From: Paramesorhizobium salinisoli
Lineage (GTDB): Bacteria; Pseudomonadota; Alphaproteobacteria; Rhizobiales; Rhizobiaceae
Reading direction: 5' to 3'
Length of the DNA stretch: 64,000 nt
NCBI RefSeq assembly: GCF_003335045.1
Contig: NZ_QOZG01000002.1
Location: forward strand, 62,001-126,000
Below are positions 47,551 through 57,653 of this stretch, piece by piece. Each line of letters opens with the position of its first letter. The first letter of the stretch is position 1. The translations under genes were made by a program, and so were the position numbers. The notes beneath the pieces were generated by a model. The model was given only the letters and a program-made list of their open reading frames with translations, did no database searches and was not told where the DNA came from.

Positions 47551-48204
47551 TCAGTTCAGCGTCTGAAAATTCTCGTTGCCGATCTTCGACAGGCGGATGA
47601 CGGCCTGCGTGCGGCTATCGACGCCGAGCTTTTGCAGGACCGCGGAGACATGGGCCTTGATGGTGGCCTCCGACACACTCAGCTCATAGGCGATCTGCTT
47701 GTTGAGGAGCCCTTCGGCAAGCATCGAAAGAACACGGGTCTGCTGTGGCGTCAGCGTGCGGATGCGGCTGATGAGATCGGAAATCTCGGGATCGGGCTCA
47801 TGGCCGAGATCGATTTCCTGCGGCGCCCATATATCGCCCGCCAGGACGGCGCTGACCGCCTTATTGATGTCTTCCATGCTGGCTGATTTGGAGATGAAGC
47901 CGGAGGCGCCGAGGTCGAGGGCGCGCCGGATCGTCGCCGGGTCGTCCGTCGCCGAAACGATCACGATCGGCAAGGCCGGCTGGATCGATTTCAGCGTGAC
48001 CAGGCCGGAGAGGCCGCTGACCCCCGGCATGGTCAGGTCGAGCAGAAGAAGGTCGATATCGGGGGTTTCAAGAATGAGCTTCTTGACGGTGTCGAAATCG
48101 CCCGCCTCGACAATATCCGTCTTCGTGGCCTTTTGCGTCAGCGCCTGCCGCAAAGCCCCGCGAAACAACGGATGATCGTCGGCGATAATGAATTTCAATT
48201 CCAT
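47551..48204 (-). CDS. prlR: LuxR-family response regulator (PrlR-type)
   Basis: Two-component response regulator of 217 residues. The N-terminal receiver has acidic pair ADDHPLFRGAL and the phospho-accepting Asp in LLLLDLTMPGVSG near residue 55, with a conserved Lys in GFISKSASMEDI. The C-terminal LuxR/FixJ helix-turn-helix runs LTPQQTRVLSMLAEGLLNKQ to LGVDSRTQAV. It starts at ATG 48204 (MELKFIIADDHP). It is the probable partner of the convergent hybrid kinase; only seven bases separate their stop codons. Target genes unknown, though mscL is a plausible neighbour target. Confidence 0.88.
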   Translation of the reverse strand: MELKFIIADDHPLFRGALRQALTQKATKTDIVEAGDFDTVKKLILETPDIDLLLLDLTMPGVSGLSGLVTLKSIQPALPIVIVSATDDPATIRRALDLGASGFISKSASMEDINKAVSAVLAGDIWAPQEIDLGHEPDPEISDLISRIRTLTPQQTRVLSMLAEGLLNKQIAYELSVSEATIKAHVSAVLQKLGVDSRTQAVIRLSKIGNENFQTLN

Positions 48205-48408
48205 GACACCGCACTTCTCCCCAACAGATTGCGGCAAACCCGATCTGATACAACTAGATTGTTTTTAACTGCATTTTCAAGCCAACAATCGAAAAGAGAG
48301 GGATAATCACGCCCTGCTCCACCATCCTGCCGCCATCTGGCCTTATTGTGCTATAGGAATGGCCGCGCTGGGAACAGCTTTGTTTCTTGTCAAAATGATA
48401 AAAGGTAG

Positions 48409-49362
<954 letters not shown>

Positions 49363-49409
49363 TATATTCAGGGGACGGGCAAGCTTAGGGGTGCCCATCC
49401 CGCTCTTCA

Positions 49410-49859
49410 TCAGGTCCTGTCGGGAGCCGGAGCAGGATCGTTTCCGCCGCCATCCGACCCGCCGTCGAAGCTCTTCACGATATCCATGAACCGTCGGAAG
49501 AAGCGTTCCATGTAGCCCATGGTCTTCTCGAACTCCTCCTCGGAGGGAAGCGTGTCGCGAACGACGGGAGGCAGCCTGCCATAGGCGGCAACCTGATCCT
49601 CCAGCTTCTTCACCCGTTGGCTGAGCGAGGCCAGATCGTCCTCATAGGCGCGGCGGTCGTCCGCCGCGAGCTTGCATACCATCTGCCCCGACTGCTCGGC
49701 GCAGACCGAGACATCGCCGGTCCTGGTATCGAGCCGGATATATCCCTTGTCGGTCTTTTCCATGGTGTAGCGCCCGGCTTCCTGTGAATGGGCAAGATTC
49801 GAACCGGACAGGAACGCCCCCAGCACCATCATCGGCAGGCAGGATTTGAGTGCCGTCAT
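49410..49859 (-). CDS. Hypothetical exported protein
   Basis: Protein of 149 residues from ATG 49859 with GGGAG upstream. MTALKSCLPMMVLGAFLSGS is a Sec signal peptide (cleavage near AHSQ). The mature part has YTMEKTDKGYIRLDTRTGDV, a paired-Cys segment SVCAEQSGQMVCKLAADDRR, and a coiled-coil stretch (SLSQRVKKLEDQVAA), ending in an acidic Gly/Asp/Pro-rich tail. The Cys pair could form a periplasmic disulfide. It is a conserved-type exported protein of Rhizobiales that I cannot name. Single gene. Confidence 0.75.
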   Translation of the reverse strand: MTALKSCLPMMVLGAFLSGSNLAHSQEAGRYTMEKTDKGYIRLDTRTGDVSVCAEQSGQMVCKLAADDRRAYEDDLASLSQRVKKLEDQVAAYGRLPPVVRDTLPSEEEFEKTMGYMERFFRRFMDIVKSFDGGSDGGGNDPAPAPDRT

Positions 49860-49990
49860 CGCGGTTACTCCCGTTTTGAATTCATTTCTCACGGTCACTA
49901 TGCCGAGAATCCAGTCAGATATATGAAATTCATGTGCGCCGGTCGATGTTTCGCTTTAAGCATGAGACGTTTCCAATTAGGAAACCTCCC

Positions 49991-50341
49991 ATGAACACGG
50001 CAACAATCTACAAGATCGTCCCCCGCGCATTGTGGCAGTCGGCAGAGAAGGCAGGTCTCTTCACCGGTGCGCCTGTCGATATCGCTGACGGCTTTATTCA
50101 CTTTTCAACCGCCGCGCAGGTGCACGAAACGGCGGCCAGACATTTTGCGGGGCAGGACGACCTGCTTCTCGTCGCCATCGATGGCGAGACCCTGCGCGAT
50201 GCCCTGAAATATGAGATTTCGCGCGGCGGGGCGCTTTTCCCGCATCTTTATGGCGATCTGCCGCTTTCCGCGGTGCGCTGGGTGAAACCCCTGCCGCTCG
50301 GATCTGACGGCGCGCACCAATTTCCGGAGTTGGAGAGATGA
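49991..50341 (+). CDS. DUF952 domain-containing protein
   Basis: Cytoplasmic protein of 116 residues, ATG 49991. [37 protein letters not shown] and [20 protein letters not shown] are DUF952 hallmarks, a family related in fold to RNA 2'-phosphotransferase/glutathione-type domains with no established role. The stop codon overlaps the pyrD start (ATGA at 50338), so the two are one operon. Confidence 0.88.
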   Translation: MNTATIYKIVPRALWQSAEKAGLFTGAPVDIADGFIHFSTAAQVHETAARHFAGQDDLLLVAIDGETLRDALKYEISRGGALFPHLYGDLPLSAVRWVKPLPLGSDGAHQFPELER

Positions 50342-51429
50342 GCGGGCTTTTCGAAACATTCGGCCGGCGCGCCCTGTTCGCGCTCGATGCCGAGCAGGCG
50401 CATGGGCTTTCGATCGCCGCGCTGAAGAGCGGGCTGTTCTCCTGCGGGAGCAGCGATCCGGCGCTGGCCGTTACTGTTGCAGGCCTTGCCTTCCCCAATC
50501 CGCTCGGCATCGCGGCAGGCTATGACAAGAATGCCGAGGTTCCGGACGAACTCATAAAGCTCGGCTTCGGCTTTGCCGAGGTGGGTACGGTGACACCGCT
50601 GCCGCAGACCGGCAATCCGCGTCCGCGCATCTTCCGCCTGATCGAGGACCGCGCGATCATCAACCGCCTCGGCTTCAACAATGAAGGCCATGAGGCTGCT
50701 TTCCGTCGTCTTTCCGCACGAGCGGGAAAAACCGGAATTGTCGGCGTCAATATCGGTGCAAACAAGGATTCTGTCGACCGCATCGCGGACTATGTCACAG
50801 GCATAAGGTGGTTTTATTCACTCGCCAGCTATTTCACCGCCAATATTTCCTCGCCCAACACGCCTGGGCTGAGAGACCTTCAAGCGCGGGAGAGCCTCGG
50901 CCAACTGCTTTCGCAGGTGTTGGCGGCGCGCGACGACGAAGCAGCGAAATCGGGTCTGGTGCGGCCGGTCTTCCTGAAGATTGCCCCCGATCTGACCGAG
51001 GAAGGGCTGGACGACATTGCGGCAGTCGCGCTGGCGCATCCGCTTGACGGGCTGATCATTTCCAATACCACGCTATCGCGAACGGGCCTCAAGGGCACGA
51101 GCAATAATGGCGAGGCGGGCGGACTTTCCGGCGCGCCGCTGTTCGAGCGCTCGACCATCGTTCTCGCCAAGATGCGGCAGAAAGTCGGGCCTGCCCTGCC
51201 GATCATCGGCGTCGGCGGCATCGACAGCGCGGAGACAGCGCTCGCCAAGATCCGGGCCGGCGCCGATCTCATCCAGCTTTATACGGGCCTCGTCTATCGC
51301 GGCCCAGGCTTGCCCGGCGAGATCGTGAAGGGCCTGTCGCAACGGCTGGCACGTGAAGGTGTAAAGAATATCCGGGAACAGCGCGACCGCGATACCGCGC
51401 AATGGGCAGCGAAGGCGATCCCGCTTTAA
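50338..51429 (+). CDS. pyrD: Dihydroorotate dehydrogenase (quinone), class 2
   Basis: Membrane-associated flavoenzyme of 363 residues oxidising dihydroorotate to orotate with quinone as acceptor, in pyrimidine synthesis. [40 protein letters not shown], the catalytic Ser in [14 protein letters not shown] and [20 protein letters not shown] are typical of class 2. The start overlaps the DUF952 stop by four bases. A dispersed palindromic repeat follows in the gap to the MATE gene. Confidence 0.95.
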   Translation: MSGLFETFGRRALFALDAEQAHGLSIAALKSGLFSCGSSDPALAVTVAGLAFPNPLGIAAGYDKNAEVPDELIKLGFGFAEVGTVTPLPQTGNPRPRIFRLIEDRAIINRLGFNNEGHEAAFRRLSARAGKTGIVGVNIGANKDSVDRIADYVTGIRWFYSLASYFTANISSPNTPGLRDLQARESLGQLLSQVLAARDDEAAKSGLVRPVFLKIAPDLTEEGLDDIAAVALAHPLDGLIISNTTLSRTGLKGTSNNGEAGGLSGAPLFERSTIVLAKMRQKVGPALPIIGVGGIDSAETALAKIRAGADLIQLYTGLVYRGPGLPGEIVKGLSQRLAREGVKNIREQRDRDTAQWAAKAIPL

Positions 51430-51434
51430 GGCAT

Positions 51435-51485
51435 TATAAAGTGTTAAAGCGTCCTTTGCGCGTCCGATTGAACGCGCGGCGCTCT
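51435..51485. repeat. Dispersed palindromic element, copy 3 (half)
   Basis: Read on the minus strand this begins AGAGCGCCGCGCGTTC and runs to the AACACTTTATAAT region, matching the first half of the 17651-17749 element in inverse orientation. It lies between convergent pyrD and the MATE gene and overlaps the last two bases of the MATE stop codon. Confidence 0.75.
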
Positions 51486-52830
51486 AATATGCAAACTCTG
51501 TCCGCAGGCGGCGCGGCAGCATGGCTAGAAGCGTGACGCCACGTATCGACAGGAAGAAATTGATCGCCAGCCATAGTCCGTGGTTGCCCATGGGCTTCAC
51601 CACGTAGAGCACGACGAAGAAGGCCGCGAGCGACAGGAGCATCATGTTGCGCATGTCGCGCGACCATGTCGCGCCGATATAGACCCCGTCCATGTGAAAC
51701 GCGAGAAGCCCCGTCAGTGCCGTCAGCGCGGCCCAGGGCAGATAGACCGCTGCCACTTCCCGGACATCGACGGCATTGGTCATCAGCCTGACGATGGGAT
51801 TTCCCAGCGCCATGAAGAACACGGCAACGGCCGCGGCCAGCAATACGCCCCACAGGAAGGTGAGCTTGGCGCCGCGCAGGAAAGCCGGGCGATAACGCGC
51901 GCCGACCGCGCGGCCGGTGATCTGCTCCGCGGCGGCGGCGATGCCATCGAGGAAGAAACCGGCCACCAGAAAGAAATTCATCAGCACGGCATTGGCCGCA
52001 AGCACCACCGGCCCCAGATCCGCGCCGGCGCGCGTGAAGAAAGTGAATGCGATCAGGAGCAGGAAGGAGCGGATCATAATGTCGCGATTGAGCGTGAACA
52101 TGCGCGTCATGCCCGCCGCATCGAGGATGCGGCCACGGTCGGGAAGCGGCGCGGCGCGAAATTTCCTGACGACGATGATCGTGCCCACCACGGCCGCAAT
52201 GGTCTCGCCCGTTACGGTGCCCCACGCAACGCCCGCCACGCCCCATTCGAACCACAGGCCGAGCGTGATCGACATGGCGATGTTGATGCCGTTCAGGAGA
52301 AATTGCAGCACGAGGCCGAGCATGCCCTCGCCCCGCCCCAGCACCAGACCGAGAATGGCGTAGTTGGCCAGCGCCATGGGCGCCGAAATCATCCGGATCG
52401 TGACATAGGTGGTCATTGCCTCGCTGATGGCGGGCTCGGTATCCATGAACCAGTTCGTTCCGTTGAGGATCAGCGGCAGACAGAGGATCATCAATATGCC
52501 GGTTGCGACCGCGATGATGAAGGCTCGCCAGAATATCGCCTGCTCTTCCCTCAGATCGCCCCGTCCCATGGCCTGGGCGACGAGACCGGTGGTGCCGGAA
52601 CGCAGGAAGTTGAATGTCGAAAACAGGAAATCGAAAACCAGAGCGCCGATGGCAAGGCCGCCCAGCAGTTCCGCCTTGCCGAACTGGCCGATGACGGCCG
52701 TATCGACGACGCCGAGCAGCGGCGTCGTGACCGCGGCCAGGGTCATGGGAATTGCGATGGCCAGGATCATGCGGTGCGTCACATCGAAGGGACGCGAGGA
52801 TGCTGCGTTACGTTCCTGAGGACCATGCAT
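51484..52830 (-). CDS. MATE family efflux transporter (DinF-like)
   Basis: Inner-membrane antiporter of 448 residues with 12 helices in two homologous halves. The N-terminal LAIAIPMTLAAVTTPLLGVV and the repeated GATW-like/ATMGT-type helices (RSGTTGLVAQAMGRGD) fit the DinF branch that extrudes cationic or toxic compounds with Na+ or H+. The stop codon TAG shares two bases with the repeat element. Divergent-to-convergent neighbours, so probably monocistronic. Confidence 0.88.
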   Translation of the reverse strand: MHGPQERNAASSRPFDVTHRMILAIAIPMTLAAVTTPLLGVVDTAVIGQFGKAELLGGLAIGALVFDFLFSTFNFLRSGTTGLVAQAMGRGDLREEQAIFWRAFIIAVATGILMILCLPLILNGTNWFMDTEPAISEAMTTYVTIRMISAPMALANYAILGLVLGRGEGMLGLVLQFLLNGINIAMSITLGLWFEWGVAGVAWGTVTGETIAAVVGTIIVVRKFRAAPLPDRGRILDAAGMTRMFTLNRDIMIRSFLLLIAFTFFTRAGADLGPVVLAANAVLMNFFLVAGFFLDGIAAAAEQITGRAVGARYRPAFLRGAKLTFLWGVLLAAAVAVFFMALGNPIVRLMTNAVDVREVAAVYLPWAALTALTGLLAFHMDGVYIGATWSRDMRNMMLLSLAAFFVVLYVVKPMGNHGLWLAINFFLSIRGVTLLAMLPRRLRTEFAY

Positions 52831-52934
52831 GGAGGGGATGCTCGCAAGTTCTGATGACAGGACCTATGCCATCAACGCTTGCGAGCGCCAAGCGGTTTCG
52901 CCGATAGACCCGAGGCCTGCTGACAAACGCCACT

Positions 52935-53426
52935 CTAGAGACCCAGCACCATCGCCCAATAGATGTAGCGCGGCTTGTTCTCAGGCGTCGCCCAGGCGAG
53001 GCCATAATGGCGGAACTCGGGATCGAGCATGTTCTTGCGATGGCCCGGCGATTTCATCCAGGCGTCGAAGACTTCCGCCGTGCTGCGCTGGCCCGCCGCG
53101 ACGTTTTCGGCGGCAGCGCCACGAATGCCTGCCTGGCGAAGCCGCGAAACGAAGCCATTGCCCCAGCCGACGCTATGGCCGATCTTGCCGTTGCTCGCCA
53201 TACGCTTCGCCTGGTAGAGCGCCGCCTGCTCGAGCTTCGGGTCGGTATCGACCGGCGGCAGACCATGCCTTTTGCGGATGGCGTTGAAGAGCGCCGTCGG
53301 ATCTTCGGCGGCCTCGGCTTGATCGGCCAGCAACAACGACGGAGCGGCGGCAAACACTATCGCTGCGCCTGCCAACATCAGCAATTTCCGCCGGCTTATA
53401 TCGAAATCAAAACCCTGCCCCGTCAT
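52935..53426 (-). CDS. CAP (SCP/PR1-like) domain protein, exported by Tat
   Basis: Secreted or periplasmic protein of 163 residues. The twin-arginine motif SRRKLLMLAGAA followed by a hydrophobic stretch is a Tat-like signal. CAP-domain motifs HGLPPVDTDPKLEQAALYQA, NVAAGQRSTAEVFDAWMKSP and GHRKNMLDPEFRHYGLAWA are present. Bacterial CAP proteins are of unknown function, sometimes peptidase- or lipid-binding. Follows the DUF6460 gene in the opposite transcription order, so likely its own promoter. Confidence 0.88.
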   Translation of the reverse strand: MTGQGFDFDISRRKLLMLAGAAIVFAAAPSLLLADQAEAAEDPTALFNAIRKRHGLPPVDTDPKLEQAALYQAKRMASNGKIGHSVGWGNGFVSRLRQAGIRGAAAENVAAGQRSTAEVFDAWMKSPGHRKNMLDPEFRHYGLAWATPENKPRYIYWAMVLGL

Positions 53427-53460
53427 CGCGCTTCCAGACCGTCATGCTCAAAACTGAATA

Positions 53461-53727
53461 TCAGCGTCGGTAGCTTACGATTCTGAGCAAAATAAAGGCG
53501 GGAATGACGATAGCCGCACCGAGCAGCAGATAACCGGCAAAGCGCTCGATTGCAGAGAAGCCCATATTCCAGAGCTGCAGGAAGAAATCGTGGACGCCCC
53601 ACAATATATCATATGGGGACCAGTCGAATGCATGCATGACCACGCCAACGACCAGCGAGACGAGAACAAGCTTCACGATCACGCGGGCCGGCGTATCGCC
53701 GAGAAAACGGTTGATTTTATCAGACAT
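53461..53727 (-). CDS. DUF6460 domain membrane protein
   Basis: Small membrane protein of 88 residues with two hydrophobic helices (VIVKLVLVSLVVGVVMHAF and GYLLLGAAIVIPAFILLRIV). Starts at ATG 53727 with AGGAGATATGC upstream. The motif DTPARVIVKLVLVSLVVG fits DUF6460, found across Rhizobiales, function unknown. Encoded just before the CAP-domain gene in transcription order, 35 bases apart, so the two may be co-transcribed. Confidence 0.78.
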   Translation of the reverse strand: MSDKINRFLGDTPARVIVKLVLVSLVVGVVMHAFDWSPYDILWGVHDFFLQLWNMGFSAIERFAGYLLLGAAIVIPAFILLRIVSYRR

Positions 53728-53794
53728 GCATATCTCCTGATCCGGAAAGGCAGAGATATGCGTTGAAAGGCGCCCATGCAAGGCGGAAAAGACA

Positions 53795-54793
53795 TCAATC
53801 CCGGTTGCGATAGGTCTTGGGCGGGTTCTGTTTCTGCCTGAGAAAGGACCGGTTCATGCTGCGCGTATCTGTAAAGCCGCTGGCGATCGCCGTATCGAGC
53901 AGCGAAATATCCGTCGTCGCAAGCAGCTCCTTCGCCCGTTTGACCCGCAATTCCTCGCGCACCTGAAAAGCGGTCTTGCCGACGGCATGGCGGAATGCCC
54001 GCTCCATCTGGCGCGCGGAGATGCCGATCCGTCGGGCGACCTCGGCCATCGGCAGGGGATCCTCCAGCGTTTCCTCAAAGACGCGGATCGCCTTGCGGAT
54101 CAATGGCGAGCGGACACCATTGAAGCTGAGCGCCGGCTGCTCCGATGTGAGCAACTCATAGGGGAACATCAAAATCGAAGCGCTCTTGCGCGCCAGTTCC
54201 TCGGATATTTCCGCCCGGATGATGGAAAGCGCGAGCGATGCGGCGCCCAGTCCTCCCGCGCAGGTGAAATGCCTGCCGCTGCGGTGGAACAGGCTGGTCG
54301 TATCGGCCAGGAAGCCGTCGAACAATTCCATGAAATCGTCTTTATGGAACCAGTTGACGCAGCAATTGCGGTCGACAAGAAGTCCGGCCTCGGCGACGAT
54401 GAAGGCCGCTGTACACAGGCCGATGACCGTCCTGCCGCGCTTGTCGGCACGCCTGAGCAGTTCGATGAGGGTATTCTGGCCAGGACGATAATGCGGCAGA
54501 ACGCCACCCACGACGGCAAGATAATCGCATTCGTCGAGCGCGCCGAGCGGAGCCGTCGGCTCGACCGCCATGCCCGAGCTCGAAACCACGGGATCGCCTG
54601 TGAGCGTGCAGATCTTCCAGGCGCATCGAATCTGGCGGCTCTTGTCGCGGTCATCGGCTGCAAGCCGGAAAGGATCGAGAAACAGGCTTAGCGCCGAAAG
54701 GGTGAAACCAGGCAGAACGATAATGCCAACGCTCAACCGCCTGTTGGCTGCGCCCATCTCCACCGTGTCGGCTGGTCCGCGATCTTGTTTCAT
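53795..54793 (-). CDS. GlxA family transcriptional regulator
   Basis: Regulator of 332 residues. The N-terminal DJ-1/PfpI-like amidotransferase fold (VGIIVLPGFTLSALSLFLDP, CTAAFIVAEAGLLVDRNCCV near residue 150) is probably a non-catalytic sensor. The C-terminal AraC domain has two helix-turn-helix segments: PMAEVARRIGISARQMERAF and LLDTAIASGFTDTRSMNRSF. GlxA-type proteins control choline, carnitine, glycine-betaine or arginine catabolic genes in other bacteria, but no such target is adjacent. AGGA lies near ATG 54793. Confidence 0.87.
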   Translation of the reverse strand: MKQDRGPADTVEMGAANRRLSVGIIVLPGFTLSALSLFLDPFRLAADDRDKSRQIRCAWKICTLTGDPVVSSSGMAVEPTAPLGALDECDYLAVVGGVLPHYRPGQNTLIELLRRADKRGRTVIGLCTAAFIVAEAGLLVDRNCCVNWFHKDDFMELFDGFLADTTSLFHRSGRHFTCAGGLGAASLALSIIRAEISEELARKSASILMFPYELLTSEQPALSFNGVRSPLIRKAIRVFEETLEDPLPMAEVARRIGISARQMERAFRHAVGKTAFQVREELRVKRAKELLATTDISLLDTAIASGFTDTRSMNRSFLRQKQNPPKTYRNRD

Positions 54794-54815
54794 GCCGATC
54801 CTGCTTCAGCGGCAA

Positions 54816-54890
<75 letters not shown>

Positions 54891-54969
54891 TTGCGCCTCG
54901 CGCCAAGCATATCCTAGATTGCTCCGCCGGCTACCCTTGTCAAGCGGAAGAACTGTGCTCCGCGCACCG

Positions 54970-56061
54970 TCAACGGAAATGTTTCGAGAGCTTCAGCCCC
55001 TGCGCCTGGTAATGCGAGCCGAGATCGGCGCCATAGAGCGCACCCGGACGCGTCAGCATGTGTTCATAGACGAGCCGTCCGACGATCTGGCCGTGCTCCA
55101 GGATGAACGGCACCTCGTGGCTGCGCACCTCCAGAACGGCGCGGCTTCCGGTGCCGCCCGCCGCAGTGTGGCCGAAGCCGGGGTCGAAGAAGCCGGCATA
55201 GTGGACGCGGAATTCGCCAACGAGCGGATCAAACGGGGTCATCTCGGCCGCATAAAGGGGCGGCACATGAACAGCCTCTCGCGAGACGAGAATATAGAAC
55301 TCGTCCGGATCGAGCACCAGTTCGCCGCTGCCGCGATCATGGATCGGCTCCCAGAAATCGAGGAGATCGTGGGCGGCGCGCTTGTCGACATCGACGACAG
55401 CGGTGTGATGCTTGCCGCGATAGCCGACCAGCCCGTCCTTGCTGCCTGTCAGGTCTATGGACAGCGCGATACCGCCGCCGGAGACATTCGGCGTCTCGGA
55501 CGCCACCAGCGTTTCGGCCATGTGGAGCGCGAGCAGTTCGGCTTCGCTAAGCTGGGCGCGGCCCTTGCGGAAGCGTATCTGCGACAGGCGCGAGCCGGTA
55601 CGCGCGACGATGGGGAATGTCCGGGGGCTGACTTCAAGATAGAGCGGCCCGTTATAGCCGGCGGGCACCTTGTCGAATTCCTGCGCGCCATCGACGATGA
55701 CGCGGGTGAAGATATCGAGCCGACCGGTCGAGCTTTTCGGATTGGCGGAGGCGGAAAGATCGGCGGGCAGCGCCAGACTTTCCAATAGCGGCACGATATA
55801 GACGCAGCCGGTTTCCAGGACGGCACCCGCCGTCAAATCGATCTCGTGCAGCTTCAGCCGCTCGAGCTTGTCGATGACGGGCGTGCCGGGGCCGGGCATG
55901 AAGGAGGCGCGCACGCGATAGGCCTTCTGCCCCAGCCGCAGATCGAGGCTCGCCGGCTGAATCTGGTCCGGGTCGAGCGCCTTCGATGCCGCAAGCGCAC
56001 CACTCTCGAACAATGCCGCTATATCCGCGTCGGCTAATATTCCCGCGTCACGTCTGATCAT
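54970..56061 (-). CDS. dcd: 2'-deoxycytidine 5'-triphosphate deaminase
   Basis: Nucleotide enzyme of 363 residues that makes dUTP from dCTP. It is a double-length form: two dUTPase-fold halves, typical of alphaproteobacteria, instead of the 190-residue E. coli type. The conserved QIQPASLDLRLGQKAYRVRA in the first half and the VARTGSRLSQIRFRKG block in the middle are visible. ATG 56061 (MIRRDAGIL) is chosen over an in-frame ATG 56085 because GAGG lies seven bases upstream. It is divergent from metZ, across the palindrome and riboswitch region. Confidence 0.88.
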   Translation of the reverse strand: MIRRDAGILADADIAALFESGALAASKALDPDQIQPASLDLRLGQKAYRVRASFMPGPGTPVIDKLERLKLHEIDLTAGAVLETGCVYIVPLLESLALPADLSASANPKSSTGRLDIFTRVIVDGAQEFDKVPAGYNGPLYLEVSPRTFPIVARTGSRLSQIRFRKGRAQLSEAELLALHMAETLVASETPNVSGGGIALSIDLTGSKDGLVGYRGKHHTAVVDVDKRAAHDLLDFWEPIHDRGSGELVLDPDEFYILVSREAVHVPPLYAAEMTPFDPLVGEFRVHYAGFFDPGFGHTAAGGTGSRAVLEVRSHEVPFILEHGQIVGRLVYEHMLTRPGALYGADLGSHYQAQGLKLSKHFR

Positions 56062-56095
56062 GCCTAACCTCAAGAATCTGGCCATTGTTTTAGCC

Positions 56096-56137
56096 GCATG
56101 ATCTTATCGAAAAGCCTGCAACTTTTCGGGATCATGC
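56096..56137. repeat. Rhizobiales-type GCATGATC palindrome
   Basis: GCATGATC...GATCATGC bounds a 42-base palindrome with AAAAG/CTTTT inner arms and a seven-base loop. Similar GCATGATC-type palindromes are widely scattered in Rhizobium, Mesorhizobium and Brucella genomes. This copy lies in the gap upstream of dcd. Confidence 0.75.
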
Positions 56138-56198
56138 TCAGACGTTTACCGTGCTCGGCGATTGACGCAAGGCATCAACAGGACTAAAGCATTTTTAT

Positions 56199-56250
56199 CC
56201 CGTGGTGATTTGGCCGGCCGGCTTGCAGCCACGTTAAAGAATTCGCTAAA
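56199..56250 (+). promoter_or_regulatory. SAM-II riboswitch upstream of metZ
   Basis: The aptamer matches the SAM-II (metA) consensus: stem CGTGG (56201-56205) with CCACG (56229-56233), the loop GTGATTTGGCCGG, and the downstream strand TTAAAG...CGCTAAA that forms the pseudoknot. SAM-II switches repress methionine biosynthesis genes when S-adenosylmethionine is abundant. A terminator follows at 56269-56304. Confidence 0.9.
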
Positions 56251-56251
56251 T

Positions 56252-56304
56252 AAGGCCGCGGTCCCCAGACCGGCCTTTTGCTTATTCGCAAGGCCGGTTT
56301 TTTA
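56252..56304 (+). terminator. Attenuator: terminator with alternative hairpin
   Basis: Terminator stem ACCGGCCTT (56269-56277) with AAGGCCGGT (56290-56298) is followed by a T-run. The left arm CGGCCTT can instead pair with AAGGCCG at 56252-56258, just after the aptamer, giving two mutually exclusive hairpins. SAM binding could shift the balance to termination; that logic is inferred. Confidence 0.75.
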
Positions 56305-56352
56305 TTGGCCGACTGATCGTGGATCAGCTGGTCAGGCTCCGAGGTTGGACAG

Positions 56353-57546
56353 ATGACTGAGAAGACGACACGCAAATTCCGCCCCGCAACGCAGCTCGTC
56401 CATGGCGGCACGCTCCGCTCGCCATTCGGCGAGACATCCGAGGCGATCTTCCTCACCCAGGGCTTTGTCTATGACACGGCGGAAGCGGCCGAAGCCCGTT
56501 TCAAGGGCGAGGAACCCGGTTTCATCTATTCGCGCTATGCCAACCCGACCACGGACATGTTTGAAAAGCGCATGTGCGCGCTCGAAGGCGCGGAGGACGC
56601 GCGGGCGCTCGCTTCCGGCATGGCGGCGGTCGCCGCCGCCATATTGTGCCAGGTCAAGGCGGGCGATCACGTGCTTGCCGCCCGCGCGCTGTTCGGCTCC
56701 TGCCGCTATGTCATCGAGACGTTGTTGCCGAAATACGGCGTCGACTTCACGCTGATCGACGGCTCGAAGATCGAGAATTGGGAACAGTCGATCCGACCCA
56801 ACACGACGGTGCTTTTCCTGGAAAGCCCGACGAACCCGACGCTTGAAGTGGTCGATATCGCGGAGGTGGCCAAGATCGCCAATTCGGTCGGCGCCAAGCT
56901 CATCGTCGACAATGTCTTCGCCACGCCGCTCTTCCAGAAGCCACTCGAACTTGGCGCCCATGTCGTGGTCTATTCCGCGACCAAGCACATTGACGGCCAG
57001 GGCCGCTGTCTCGGCGGCGTGATCCTTTCCGACAAGGAATGGATCGACAAGAACCTGCACGAATATTTCCGCCACACCGGGCCGGGCCTGAGCCCGTTCA
57101 ATGCATGGACCCTGCTGAAGGGTCTTGAAACCCTGCCCATACGCGTGCGCCAGCAGACCGACAGTGCCGGCAAGCTGGCCGACTTCCTGGCAGAGCACAA
57201 ACAAGTCGCGCGCGTCATCTATCCCGGGCGGGCCGACCATCCGCAGGCGGATATCATCGCAAAGCAGATGAGCGGCGGCTCGACGCTGATTGCGTTCGAC
57301 CTGAAGGGCGGCAAGAAGGCGGCTTTTGCCTTCGAGAATGCGCTCGAAGTCATCCTGATTTCCAACAATCTGGGCGATGCCAAGAGCCTTATCACCCATC
57401 CCGCGACCACAACGCACAAGAATTTGAGCAAGGAGGCGCGCGCTGAAGGGGGTATCACGGATGGCCTGCTGCGGCTTTCCGTCGGCCTCGAGGATATCGA
57501 CGACCTCATTGAGGATATCGATCATGCACTGAAGGCGGCGGGCTGA
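56353..57546 (+). CDS. metZ: O-succinylhomoserine sulfhydrylase
   Basis: Cytoplasmic PLP enzyme of 397 residues, fixing sulfide onto O-succinylhomoserine to give homocysteine in methionine synthesis. The Cys/Met-metabolism signature TEKTTRKFRPATQLVHGG, the SRYANPTTDMFEKRM block, and the PLP lysine in YSATKHIDGQGRCLGGV near residue 211 are clear. GAGG lies eight bases before the ATG. The SAM-II riboswitch and attenuator upstream make regulation by S-adenosylmethionine very likely. Confidence 0.93.
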   Translation: MTEKTTRKFRPATQLVHGGTLRSPFGETSEAIFLTQGFVYDTAEAAEARFKGEEPGFIYSRYANPTTDMFEKRMCALEGAEDARALASGMAAVAAAILCQVKAGDHVLAARALFGSCRYVIETLLPKYGVDFTLIDGSKIENWEQSIRPNTTVLFLESPTNPTLEVVDIAEVAKIANSVGAKLIVDNVFATPLFQKPLELGAHVVVYSATKHIDGQGRCLGGVILSDKEWIDKNLHEYFRHTGPGLSPFNAWTLLKGLETLPIRVRQQTDSAGKLADFLAEHKQVARVIYPGRADHPQADIIAKQMSGGSTLIAFDLKGGKKAAFAFENALEVILISNNLGDAKSLITHPATTTHKNLSKEARAEGGITDGLLRLSVGLEDIDDLIEDIDHALKAAG

Positions 57547-57653
57547 AGCAGGCTACCGGGGCCACGTGGCATTTCCGCCAGTTGACGAAATCGCGCGGCT
57601 CCGCGATATTTCGCATGATGCGAGGACGATAGGCTGGGAGCAACAGAGGTTTC

